Origin: Paraburkholderia tuberum STM678
GTDB lineage: Bacteria > Pseudomonadota > Gammaproteobacteria > Burkholderiales > Burkholderiaceae
Length of the DNA: 64,000 nt
Assembly (NCBI RefSeq): GCF_902833905.1
Contig: NZ_CADFGP010000017.1
Coordinates: 93,361 to 157,360, forward strand
Reading direction: 5' to 3'
Shown: positions 21,063-29,216 of the stretch, in pieces
How positions within the stretch are numbered: the stretch's first letter is position 1
Layout: each line of letters opens with the position of its first letter
Position numbers and translations under genes: made by a program
The notes under the pieces: generated by a model
Database searches by the model: none
Seen by the model: the letters and a program-made list of their open reading frames with translations, nothing else
What the model was told of the DNA's origin: nothing

Positions 21063-21122
21063 TGCGGCAGCTTTCTATTGCAGCGGATTTTCCGACCGGA
21101 AAGCCGCGCGAAAATTCCGGGT

Positions 21123-21160
21123 AAAAAAATACCCCGGCCGTTTGCTGGCGCCGGGGGTTT
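21123..21160 (-). terminator. icd terminator
   Basis: On the minus strand a CCCCGGC/GCCGGGG stem is followed by TATTTTTTT, 31 bases after the icd stop codon. Confidence 0.8.
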
Positions 21161-21190
21161 TATGCGAAACGGATAATCCCGGCGCGTCAA

Positions 21191-22447
21191 TTACATATTT
21201 TCGATCATCACTTGCCCAAATGCCGAGCACGACACCTGGGTCGCGCCTTCCATCAGGCGGGCAAAATCGTAAGTAACGCGCTTTTGCAGGATCGATTTTT
21301 CCATCGAGCTGATTATCAGATCCGCCGCCTCGAACCAGCCCAGGTGGCGCAGCATCATTTCCGCTGACAGGATTTCCGAGCCGGGATTCACGTAATCCTT
21401 GCCCGCGTATTTCGGCGCCGTGCCGTGCGTCGCTTCGAACATCGCAACCGAATCCGACAGGTTCGCGCCCGGCGCGATTCCGATTCCGCCGACCTGCGCG
21501 GCGAGCGCGTCCGAGATGTAGTCGCCGTTCAGGTTCAGCGTGGCGATCACGTCGTATTCGGCCGGGCGCAGCAGGATCTGCTGCAGGAACGCGTCGGCAA
21601 TCACGTCCTTCACGACGACGTCGCCGCCGGTCTTCGGATTCCTGACTTTCATCCAGGGACCGCCGTCGATCAGTTCCGCGTTGAACTCCTTCTGCGCGAG
21701 CGCGTAGCCGTAGTCGCGAAACGCGCCTTCGGTGTACTTCATGATGTTGCCCTTGTGCACCAGCGTGACCGAGCGGCGTTCATTGTCGATCGCGTACTGG
21801 ATCGCCTTGCGCACCAGACGCTCGGTACCTTCGCGCGACACCGGCTTGATGCCGATACCCGACGAATCCGGAAAGCGGATCTTCTTCACGCCCATTTCTT
21901 CGCGCAAGAACTTGATGATCTTCTTCGCCTGTTCGGATTCAGCCGGCCATTCGATGCCCGCGTAGATGTCTTCCGAGTTCTCGCGGAAGATCACCATGTT
22001 GGTCTTCTCGGGCTCGCGCACCGGCGAGGGCACGCCCTTCAAATATCGCACCGGGCGCAGGCACACATAGAGGTCCAGTTCCTGGCGCAACGCGACGTTC
22101 AGCGAGCGGATGCCGCCCCCGACTGGCGTGGTGAGCGGCCCCTTGATCGACACGATGTATTCCTTGACCGCCTGCAGCGTTTCGTCCGGCAGCCATACGT
22201 CCGGGCCGTACACCCGGGTCGCCTTCTCGCCCGCGTAGATTTCCATCCAGTGGATTTTCTTCTTGCCGCCGTACGCCTTTTCGACCGCCGCATCCACGAC
22301 CTTGAGCATGACCGGCGTGATATCCAGACCAGTGCCGTCGCCTTCGATGTACGGGATGATCGGCTCGTCGGAAACGTTGAGCGAGAAGTCGGCGTTGACG
22401 GTGATCTTATCGCCACCTGTCGGAATCTTGATGTGCTGATACGGCAT
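21191..22447 (-). CDS. icd: NADP-dependent isocitrate dehydrogenase
   Basis: Isocitrate dehydrogenase of the E. coli Icd type, 418 residues, which makes 2-oxoglutarate, CO2 and NADPH in the TCA cycle. The substrate-binding serine lies in GGGIRSLNVALRQ, the segment phosphorylated by isocitrate dehydrogenase kinase in E. coli. Other family segments are YIEGDGTG, LVHKGNIMKYTEGAF, NLNGDYISDALAA and ATHGTAPKYAGK. The start is the ATG at 22447 (MPYQHIKIPTGG) with a GGAG upstream. The longer open frame to 22516 adds residues not found in the family. It is divergent from the pseudouridine synthase gene across about 260 bases. Confidence 0.97.
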   Translation of the reverse strand: MPYQHIKIPTGGDKITVNADFSLNVSDEPIIPYIEGDGTGLDITPVMLKVVDAAVEKAYGGKKKIHWMEIYAGEKATRVYGPDVWLPDETLQAVKEYIVSIKGPLTTPVGGGIRSLNVALRQELDLYVCLRPVRYLKGVPSPVREPEKTNMVIFRENSEDIYAGIEWPAESEQAKKIIKFLREEMGVKKIRFPDSSGIGIKPVSREGTERLVRKAIQYAIDNERRSVTLVHKGNIMKYTEGAFRDYGYALAQKEFNAELIDGGPWMKVRNPKTGGDVVVKDVIADAFLQQILLRPAEYDVIATLNLNGDYISDALAAQVGGIGIAPGANLSDSVAMFEATHGTAPKYAGKDYVNPGSEILSAEMMLRHLGWFEAADLIISSMEKSILQKRVTYDFARLMEGATQVSCSAFGQVMIENM

Positions 22448-22708
22448 GATCGGACTCCAGTGAAAGCTGTGCAAAAGCTGATGGGAGACTGCGAAAGAGA
22501 CGCCCTCGCCGCGCAATGCCGAACCGCCGCGAGCGGCCTGGCCGCTATTCTAGCCCACGTCCCACGCGCGACGCGGCCGCCCCTCGCTCCGGGTTTTCCA
22601 ACATAGACGGCCTCTCGAACGCGCCACGCTCCTCTATAAGATAGAAGAATCTGCGTCCCGGTTTATGCATTATCATCGCGCCGTATCGCTCTGCCGTATC
22701 GCTCTCCT

Positions 22709-23278
22709 ATGCGCCTTCTCGCCCTCAACAAGCCGTTCGGCACCATCTGTCAATTTTCGCCACACGAGACGCGGACGTCGCTTGCCGACTGGGTCAGGCT
22801 ACCCGGCGTCTATCCGGCCGGCCGGCTCGACTCCGATAGCGAAGGCCTGCTGCTGCTCACCGACGACGGCGCGCTGCAGGCGCGCATCGCCGAACCGCGT
22901 CACAAGCTCGTCAAACGCTATTGGGCGCAAGTCGAAGGCGCGCTCGACGACGCCGCGTTGAAAAAGCTCGCGCGCGGCGTCGATCTCGACGACTACGTGA
23001 CACGCCCATGTCAGGCGACCTATGTTGAACCGTCCAGCTCGCTGTGGGCGCGCACGCCGCCGATCCGCTATCGCGCCGCGATCCCGACCACATGGATCGA
23101 GCTGTCGATCACCGAAGGCAAGAACCGTCAGGTGCGTCGCATGACGGCGGCGGTGGGTTTTCCGACGCTGCGTCTCGTGCGCGTCGGCATCGGTGCGCTT
23201 GACATTTTTTCACTCGGACTGCAACCCGGACAGAGCACGGAGTTGCGAGCGAACGCGCCATGGGATGGCGTCGCCTGA
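22709..23278 (+). CDS. RluE-like 23S rRNA pseudouridine synthase
   Basis: Pseudouridine synthase of the RsuA/RluE family, 189 residues. The catalytic aspartate is in AGRLDSDSEGLLLLT (near residue 41), and the second conserved block is TEGKNRQVRRMTAAVGFPTLRLVR. It lacks an N-terminal S4 domain, as expected for RluE, which modifies U2457 of 23S rRNA in E. coli. The N-terminus MRLLALNKPFGTICQF is also RluE-like. The target is inferred by family resemblance. Confidence 0.88.
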   Translation: MRLLALNKPFGTICQFSPHETRTSLADWVRLPGVYPAGRLDSDSEGLLLLTDDGALQARIAEPRHKLVKRYWAQVEGALDDAALKKLARGVDLDDYVTRPCQATYVEPSSSLWARTPPIRYRAAIPTTWIELSITEGKNRQVRRMTAAVGFPTLRLVRVGIGALDIFSLGLQPGQSTELRANAPWDGVA

Positions 23279-23773
23279 ACATTATTTGACGATTGTTCGT
23301 TCATCGCCGCAACACCGCGTGCCGAACTCACGCACGCGCGAATCAGCCTGCACGTGCTCACTCCAAACCCGTTTCACGGCTGTGACAATCAAGCTAACTC
23401 GTTGTAGCAGCACGCAAAATAATGCGTGAAACGCAGGCCCGAAATGCGTGAAACAAGTGGGCTCGCCGCGAGCCTGCGCCACGCGGTTTGAGCGCGTGTC
23501 ATCACGATCAAAATTTCCGCGCAATTCGCGTCAACCGCCGTACAACTCCACGCGTTATCCGACGCAGATGCCGCCGAAGCTATCCGGCATTCAGCCTTAA
23601 AGACATTTGCATACGCCGTTTTCGCGGCGAGTACGAAAGTCCGAACGCTAGCAGACGCGTCGAAAAATTTGTTCGATGCGGCTGTCAACCGAAAGGTGGA
23701 TGGCACGTTTACCGACATGACTCTACATATGCCGGGTCATTTGGTTAATTAACTCAAGCTGAGGATTCACAAA
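23279..23773. other. AT-richer spacer before the basic peptide gene
   Basis: A 495-base spacer with no convincing gene. It carries a 12-base direct repeat (AATGCGTGAAAC at 23421-23432 and 23443-23454). Composition is visibly less GC-rich than neighbouring genes. A GAGGATT ribosome binding site for the next gene lies at its end. Confidence 0.5.
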
Positions 23774-23959
23774 ATGAACAAACTGATCGCCGCTCTGGTC
23801 GCTGGCCTCTTCGCAACGGCAGCATTCGCACAAGCATCGGCACCGGAAGCAGCTCCGGCAGCTCCGGCAGCAGCTTCGTCGGCAAAGAAGACCACCAAGC
23901 ACGCTCACAAGAAGTCGCACAAGAAGGCAGCAGCTGCAGCTTCGGCAGCTTCGGAGTAA
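23774..23959 (+). CDS. small exported Lys/His/Ala-rich protein (acid-shock-like)
   Basis: A 61-residue protein with a clear signal peptide (MNKLIAALVAGLFATAAFA, cleavage expected after residue 19). The mature part of about 42 residues is low-complexity: an Ala/Pro stretch, then KKTTKHAHKKSHKKAAAAAS. The layout is like E. coli Asr, the acid-inducible periplasmic protein rich in Lys, His and Ala; direct homology cannot be claimed from composition alone. GAGGATTCACAAA precedes the ATG, and a strong terminator follows, so it is probably a highly expressed single-gene transcript. Confidence 0.75.
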   Translation: MNKLIAALVAGLFATAAFAQASAPEAAPAAPAAASSAKKTTKHAHKKSHKKAAAAASAASE

Positions 23960-24016
23960 GTTGCTTGTAAAAACGCAGTAAAGAACCAGCTTCATTGCCG
24001 TTCTTACGGCGTTGTA

Positions 24017-24055
24017 AGGCAGATCACCGCAAGGCGATCTGCCTTTTTGTTTTTG
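24017..24055 (+). terminator. terminator after the basic peptide gene
   Basis: GGCAGATC and GATCTGCC arms followed by TTTTTGTTTTT. Confidence 0.88.
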
Positions 24056-24103
24056 ACGCGCTCGCGTAACATGCGCGAGTCAATTTCAGCAAGGAGTCTT
24101 GCC

Positions 24104-24619
24104 GTGCGATTTTCCATGCGCTCGTCGATGGCGCGTTTCGCCATTGCCGTAGCACTGCCGCTCGCGGCGCTGTCGTTCGTCGTCACCACGGCTCCCGCCC
24201 AGGCGCAGCAGATGCCGCCGGGCGCCAAGCAGCCGAGCGAGTTTCCGCGCGTCAAGCTGACCGCTGGCATGTTCGTGATCGACGCGGCCGTCGCCGCCAA
24301 CGACGCGGACCGCGAACAGGGCTTGATGTATCGCACGAAGCTCGCGCCGAACGAAGGGATGCTGTTCGTGTTCAACGAGAACGCGGGCCACTGCTTCTGG
24401 ATGAAGAACACGCTGATCCCGCTGTCGATCGCATTCATGCGCGCCGACGGCACGATCACCGACATCGACGAGATGCAGGCCGAGACCACCAACAACCACT
24501 GCCCAACGCACAACGGCGTGTTCGCGCTGGAAATGCCCAAGGGCTGGTTCTCGGCGAAGGGCATCAAGCCGGGCATGCAGGTCCAGGGCTTACCGCCGGT
24601 GCCGGGTATCACGCAGTAA
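24104..24619 (+). CDS. DUF192-family exported protein
   Basis: A 171-residue protein of the DUF192 family, function unknown. An N-terminal signal or anchor (ARFAIAVALPLAALSFVV, then APAQAQQ) suggests export. The domain shows the hallmark segments DREQGLMYRTKLAPNEGMLFVF, CFWMKNTLIPLSIAFM and the AKGIKPGMQV end. The start is taken as the GTG at 24104, seven bases after AGGAG (24092-24096). The frame is open further upstream to 24047 but that overlaps the preceding terminator. Confidence 0.85.
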   Translation: MRFSMRSSMARFAIAVALPLAALSFVVTTAPAQAQQMPPGAKQPSEFPRVKLTAGMFVIDAAVAANDADREQGLMYRTKLAPNEGMLFVFNENAGHCFWMKNTLIPLSIAFMRADGTITDIDEMQAETTNNHCPTHNGVFALEMPKGWFSAKGIKPGMQVQGLPPVPGITQ

Positions 24620-24713
24620 GACCCTCACCGCCGGGCCGCGTGTCCGTGCAGCCCCGTATGGCCCCGGAGCGGCCTCTGAGCGGGGGCACCGTCCCGCCCA
24701 CGCTGTCCCGCGA

Positions 24714-24750
24714 AAAGCCGGCGTCTCGACCCGAGGCGCCGGCTTTTTTT
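24714..24750 (+). terminator. terminator after the DUF192 gene
   Basis: AAAGCCGGCG and CGCCGGCTTT arms followed by TTTT. It separates this gene from fusA. Confidence 0.88.
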
Positions 24751-24935
24751 CGCCCGCTCAGCCCCGCGCCACCGGCCTTCGCGCCGGCTGGCAGGATTCA
24801 TGCAAAAGACCAATCGACGCGCTATCCTTGTAATCTCGACAAGGTAACGCCAGATAAAGCACCACTCAGACTCCCCGGGCGGCCCACGCGGTCGCCCGGC
24901 ATGCGTTTCAGGCGCGCCATTACAAGGAGATTCAC

Positions 24936-27041
24936 GTGCCCCGCAAGACTCCCATCGAGCGCTACCGGAATATCGGCATCAGCGCTCACATCGATGCCGG
25001 CAAAACCACCACCACCGAACGGATCCTGTTCTACACCGGCGTGACCCACAAGATCGGCGAGGTTCACGACGGTGCGGCGACGATGGACTGGATGGAACAG
25101 GAGCAGGAGCGCGGCATCACGATCACGTCGGCGGCCACGACCGCGTTCTGGAAAGGCATGGCCGGCAACTATCCCGAGCATCGGATCAACATCATCGACA
25201 CCCCCGGGCACGTCGACTTCACGATCGAAGTCGAGCGCTCGATGCGCGTGCTCGACGGCGCCTGCATGGTGTACGACTCGGTCGGCGGCGTGCAGCCGCA
25301 ATCGGAAACCGTGTGGCGCCAGGCGAACAAGTACAAGGTGCCGCGCATCGCATTCGTCAACAAGATGGACCGCGTCGGCGCGGACTTCTTCCGCGTGCAG
25401 CGGCAGATCGGCGATCGTCTGAAGGGGGTCGCCGTGCCGATCCAGATTCCGATCGGCGCGGAAGAGCACTTCCAGGGCGTGGTCGACCTCGTCAAGATGA
25501 AGGCGATCTACTGGGACGACGACAGCCAGGGCATCAAGTTCGAGTACCGCGACATCCCGGCTGAACTCGCGGCCACCGCGAAGGAATGGCACGACAAGAT
25601 GGTCGAGGCCGCGGCCGAGGCGAACGAGGAACTGCTCGAGAAGTACCTCGGCGGCGAACCGCTGAGCGAAGCCGAAATCAAGCACGGCATCCGCGCGCGC
25701 ACGATCGCCAACCAGATCGTGCCGATGTTGTGCGGCAGCGCGTTCAAGAACAAGGGCGTGCAGGCGATGCTCGACGCGGTGATCGACTATCTGCCGTCGC
25801 CGGTCGACGTGCCCGCGATCACCGGTCACGACGAGCACGACAAGGAAATCGAGCGTCATCCCAACGACGACGATCCGTTCTCGGCGCTCGCCTTCAAGAT
25901 CATGACCGACCCGTTCGTCGGTCAGCTGATCTTCTTCCGCGTGTACTCGGGCGTCGTCAACTCGGGCGACACGGTCTACAACGCGGTCAAGGAAAAGAAG
26001 GAACGCCTCGGCCGGATCCTGCAGATGCACGCGAACGAGCGCAAGGAAATCAAGGAGGTCTACGCGGGCGACATCGCCGCGGCCGTCGGCCTGAAGGAAG
26101 CGACCACCGGCGACACGCTCTGCGATCCTAACCATGTAATCATCCTTGAAAAGATGATCTTCCCGGACCCGGTGATCTCGCAGGCCGTCGAACCGAAGAC
26201 CAAGGCCGACCAGGAAAAGATGGGCATCGCGCTGAACCGTCTCGCGCAGGAAGACCCGTCGTTCCGCGTGCAGACCGATGAGGAATCCGGACAGACGATC
26301 ATCTCCGGCATGGGCGAGCTGCACCTCGAAATCCTGGTCGACCGGATGAAGCGCGAGTTCGGCGTGGAAGCGACCGTCGGCAAGCCGCAGGTCGCGTATC
26401 GCGAAACCGTGCGCAACAAGGTCGAGGACGTCGAAGGCAAGTTCGTCAAGCAGTCGGGCGGCCGCGGTCAGTATGGCCACGCGGTGATTACGCTGGAGCC
26501 GTCCGAGCAGGGCAAGGGCTACGAATTCGTAGACGCGATCAAGGGCGGCGTGATTCCGCGCGAATTCATCCCCGCGGTCGACAAGGGCATCGTGGAAACG
26601 CTGAAAGCCGGCGTGCTCGCGGGCTATCCGGTCGTCGACGTGAAGGTCACGCTGACGTTCGGTTCGTACCACGACGTCGACTCGAACGAAAACGCGTTCC
26701 GCATGGCCGGCTCGATAGCGTTCAAGGAAGCGATGCGCAAGGCGAAGCCCATCCTGCTCGAACCGATGATGGCCGTCGAGGTGGAAACGCCCGAGGACTT
26801 CATGGGCAACGTGATGGGCGACCTGTCGAGCCGACGCGGCATGGTGCAGGGCATGGAAGACATCGCGGGCGGCGGCGGCAAGCTGGTGCGCGCGGAGGTG
26901 CCGCTCGCCGAGATGTTCGGCTATTCGACGTCGCTGCGCTCGGCCACCCAGGGCCGCGCGACCTACACGATGGAGTTCAAGCATTACGCCGAGACGCCGA
27001 GCAATGTCGCCGAGGCCGTGATCAACACGAAGAAACAATGA
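24936..27041 (+). CDS. fusA: translation elongation factor G
   Basis: EF-G, 701 residues, a GTPase that drives ribosomal translocation and, with RRF, recycling. GTP-binding motifs are AHIDAGKTTT (G1), DTPGHVDF (G3) and NKMD (G4); domains II to V follow, including SGMGELHLEILVDRMKREFGV and the GYSTSLRSATQGRATYTM block near the end. The start is GTG, preceded by AAGGAG. It is not flanked by rpsL/rpsG/tuf, so it is outside the str operon and is likely one of two EF-G genes, as is common in Burkholderia. Its sequence has no obvious degeneration. Confidence 0.95.
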   Translation: MPRKTPIERYRNIGISAHIDAGKTTTTERILFYTGVTHKIGEVHDGAATMDWMEQEQERGITITSAATTAFWKGMAGNYPEHRINIIDTPGHVDFTIEVERSMRVLDGACMVYDSVGGVQPQSETVWRQANKYKVPRIAFVNKMDRVGADFFRVQRQIGDRLKGVAVPIQIPIGAEEHFQGVVDLVKMKAIYWDDDSQGIKFEYRDIPAELAATAKEWHDKMVEAAAEANEELLEKYLGGEPLSEAEIKHGIRARTIANQIVPMLCGSAFKNKGVQAMLDAVIDYLPSPVDVPAITGHDEHDKEIERHPNDDDPFSALAFKIMTDPFVGQLIFFRVYSGVVNSGDTVYNAVKEKKERLGRILQMHANERKEIKEVYAGDIAAAVGLKEATTGDTLCDPNHVIILEKMIFPDPVISQAVEPKTKADQEKMGIALNRLAQEDPSFRVQTDEESGQTIISGMGELHLEILVDRMKREFGVEATVGKPQVAYRETVRNKVEDVEGKFVKQSGGRGQYGHAVITLEPSEQGKGYEFVDAIKGGVIPREFIPAVDKGIVETLKAGVLAGYPVVDVKVTLTFGSYHDVDSNENAFRMAGSIAFKEAMRKAKPILLEPMMAVEVETPEDFMGNVMGDLSSRRGMVQGMEDIAGGGGKLVRAEVPLAEMFGYSTSLRSATQGRATYTMEFKHYAETPSNVAEAVINTKKQ

Positions 27042-27074
27042 CGCTGACGCGGCGGCGTTGAGCGCGACAAGCCG

Positions 27075-27104
27075 AAGCCCGCTCTCTGTGAGCGGGCTTT
27101 TTTT
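27075..27104 (+). terminator. fusA terminator
   Basis: GAAGCCCGCTC and GAGCGGGCTT arms with a T7 run. Confidence 0.9.
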
Positions 27105-27243
27105 ATGGCGCCGTTTGCATCGTCGAGCCACGCACCCGTTTTTTGAACGTGCCAGAATGTTGATCAGCCATGCGGCACGCGCCTGAATCGTAAGACCGAA
27201 GCGCACGACTCGAACGCGGCACGCCAGCCGAGGAGGAGACACG

Positions 27244-27771
27244 ATGAGCCACGATCACGAACATCCGCATTACCGGGCCGAGCACGACGCCGCCGAAGCC
27301 AGCCAGCAGATCGACTGGCGCGAACACGGCGTGAAGGTCATCCGCGGCGATCAGCTCGACACCAACACCGCGCAAACGCCGGGCATGAACCGCGCGGCCG
27401 CGATCAACGCGGCGCGCGTCGGCGCGCAGAAAATCTGGGCCGGCACCGTGACGATCCATCCGAATGCGAAGACCGGCGCGCATCATCATGGCGCGCTCGA
27501 AAGCGTGATCTACGTTGTGCGCGGCCAGGCGCGCATGCGCTGGGGCGAGCATCTGGAATTCACTGCCGAGGCCGGTCCCGGCGACTTCATCTTCGTGCCG
27601 CCCTATGTGCCGCATCAGGAGATCAACGCGAGCACCGACGAGCCGCTCGAATGCGTGCTCGTGCGCAGCGACAACGAAGCGGTCGTCGTCAATTTGAACA
27701 TCGACGCTGTGGAGCAGCCGGAAACCGTCTACTGGGTCGATCCGATCCACAAGCATCCGCACGATCACTAA
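27244..27771 (+). CDS. cupin-domain protein with His-rich termini
   Basis: Single-domain cupin of 175 residues. Cupin motif 1 is TGAHHHGALESVIYVVRGQARMRWGE split around its metal ligands (His-His-His, then Glu), and motif 2 is PGDFIFVPPYVPHQ. Both ends are histidine-rich: MSHDHEHPHYRAEHD at the start and HKHPHDH at the end, which is unusual for a small cupin and suggests extra metal binding. GGAGGAG precedes the ATG. The downstream gene, 38 bases on, encodes a nickel/cobalt permease, so the pair may be a metal-related operon. No enzymatic reaction can be assigned. Confidence 0.8.
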   Translation: MSHDHEHPHYRAEHDAAEASQQIDWREHGVKVIRGDQLDTNTAQTPGMNRAAAINAARVGAQKIWAGTVTIHPNAKTGAHHHGALESVIYVVRGQARMRWGEHLEFTAEAGPGDFIFVPPYVPHQEINASTDEPLECVLVRSDNEAVVVNLNIDAVEQPETVYWVDPIHKHPHDH

Positions 27772-27809
27772 GCCGCTCATCAACCTATCCATTCATCCGC
27801 TTGTGCCAC

Positions 27810-28829
27810 ATGACGCCTAACGCCTCGCTGCGCCCTCGCCTAGTCGCGCTCTACGCGATGCTGCTCGCCGCCAACCTCGGCGCATGGCTGTGGGCGCTAA
27901 TCGCGTTTCGCCACTACCCGCTGCTGCTCGGCACCGCGCTGCTCGCGTATGGCTTCGGTCTGCGTCATGCGGTCGACGCCGACCACATCGCGGCGATCGA
28001 CGCCGTTACGCGCAAGCTGATGCAAACCGGCATGCGACCGGTCGGGATCGGGCTCGCGTTTTCGCTCGGCCATTCGACGATCGTGATCGCGGCGACGATC
28101 GGCATCGCCTGGACCACGCATTCGCTGAATGGACGCTTCGAGAGCTTCAAGGAAGTAGGTGGCACGCTCGGGACACTGGTTTCCGCGTCGTTCCTGCTGG
28201 TGCTCGCGGCGGTCAATCTCGTGGTCCTGCGCGACGTGTGGCGCCGCTACCGGCACACGCAACGTGGCGACGCTGCGACCACGGCGTCAGCCGATGCGCT
28301 CGCCCCAGCCGGGCTGCTGTCGCGCGCATTGCGGCCGCTGTTTCGGCTGGTCACGAAAAGCTGGCACATGTATCCGGTCGGCGTGCTGTTCGGTCTCGGC
28401 TTCGACACCGCGACCGAGATCGGCCTGCTCGCGATCGCTGCGTCGCAGGCCAGCACTGGCCTGCCGCTCTATTCGATCCTCGTGTTCCCGGCGCTCTTCA
28501 CGGCCGGCATGACGCTTGTCGATTCGACCGACAACGTGCTGATGGTGCACGCGTACGGCTGGGCGATGGACGACCCGAAGCGCAAGCTTTACTACAACGC
28601 GAGCATCACGTTCGTGTCGGCGATGGTCGCGATCGTGATTGGCGGCGTCGAGGCGCTAGGGCTGCTGTCGGATCGCTTGGGCTGGAGCGGCGGGGTGTCG
28701 GATGCGATCGTCGGAATCAACGATCATTTCGGCGCGCTCGGCTATGCGATCGTCGCGGCCTTCATGGCGTGCTGGATCGGCTCGGTGCTGTTTCATCGCT
28801 GGAGACGGCCGGATACGGCGGCACGATAA
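27810..28829 (+). CDS. NiCoT-family nickel/cobalt transporter
   Basis: High-affinity Ni2+/Co2+ permease, 339 residues, inner membrane. The second helix has the defining HX4DH motif (RHAVDADHI, residues 52-60). Further signatures are GLAFSLGHSTIV, GLGFDTATEIGLLAIAA and LFTAGMTLVDSTDNVLM. About eight membrane segments are visible, with a hydrophilic loop around residues 150-180. Start ATG at 27810, with a weak ribosome binding site; the frame is open back into the cupin gene but that is not family sequence. Which metal is preferred cannot be told from sequence. No nickel enzyme or cobalamin gene lies nearby. Confidence 0.93.
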   Translation: MTPNASLRPRLVALYAMLLAANLGAWLWALIAFRHYPLLLGTALLAYGFGLRHAVDADHIAAIDAVTRKLMQTGMRPVGIGLAFSLGHSTIVIAATIGIAWTTHSLNGRFESFKEVGGTLGTLVSASFLLVLAAVNLVVLRDVWRRYRHTQRGDAATTASADALAPAGLLSRALRPLFRLVTKSWHMYPVGVLFGLGFDTATEIGLLAIAASQASTGLPLYSILVFPALFTAGMTLVDSTDNVLMVHAYGWAMDDPKRKLYYNASITFVSAMVAIVIGGVEALGLLSDRLGWSGGVSDAIVGINDHFGALGYAIVAAFMACWIGSVLFHRWRRPDTAAR

Positions 28830-29216
28830 GTGACCTGGCCTACCGGGAAACCGATCTACACCGTAGGTTTCTTTGAGCGTTCCACCTTGTGGAGTTCGAA
28901 ACCGCATTTCGCACCGTGTTGCTCCGCCAATCCGTCCGCAATCGCGGCCGCCCCTCGCGAGCACGCGTCCGGTAACCGTTGTGACGACGACACACCGCGC
29001 GTCATTTATCGGCCGATCGACTAGCGCGGCGCGCCCGCGGTGCGCCAGAGCCGCGAGCAATCGCTTACACTGAGACCGCTCTGCACAGCGTTGCCCTTTC
29101 GCGATCGCGGCCCCACCACATCCCATCGCCCATCGGAAGGCGCGCTGCCCTCGCGCCGTCGCGCGGCTCGCGCGACGCCTCCGAACCAGTAACAGAACGG
29201 GTTGGACACGCCATCG
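28830..29216. other. spacer before the peptide ABC operon
   Basis: A 387-base spacer between the nickel/cobalt permease and the ABC operon. I see no gene, no clear terminator hairpin with a T tract and no convincing promoter. Confidence 0.4.

Noticed and set aside
24822..27242. Long minus-strand frame opposite fusA
   Set aside because: Antisense shadow of EF-G with no recognisable domain.
28830..29216. Search for a cobalamin or nickel riboswitch near the NiCoT gene
   Set aside because: No conserved riboswitch elements seen; the spacer is downstream of the permease anyway.
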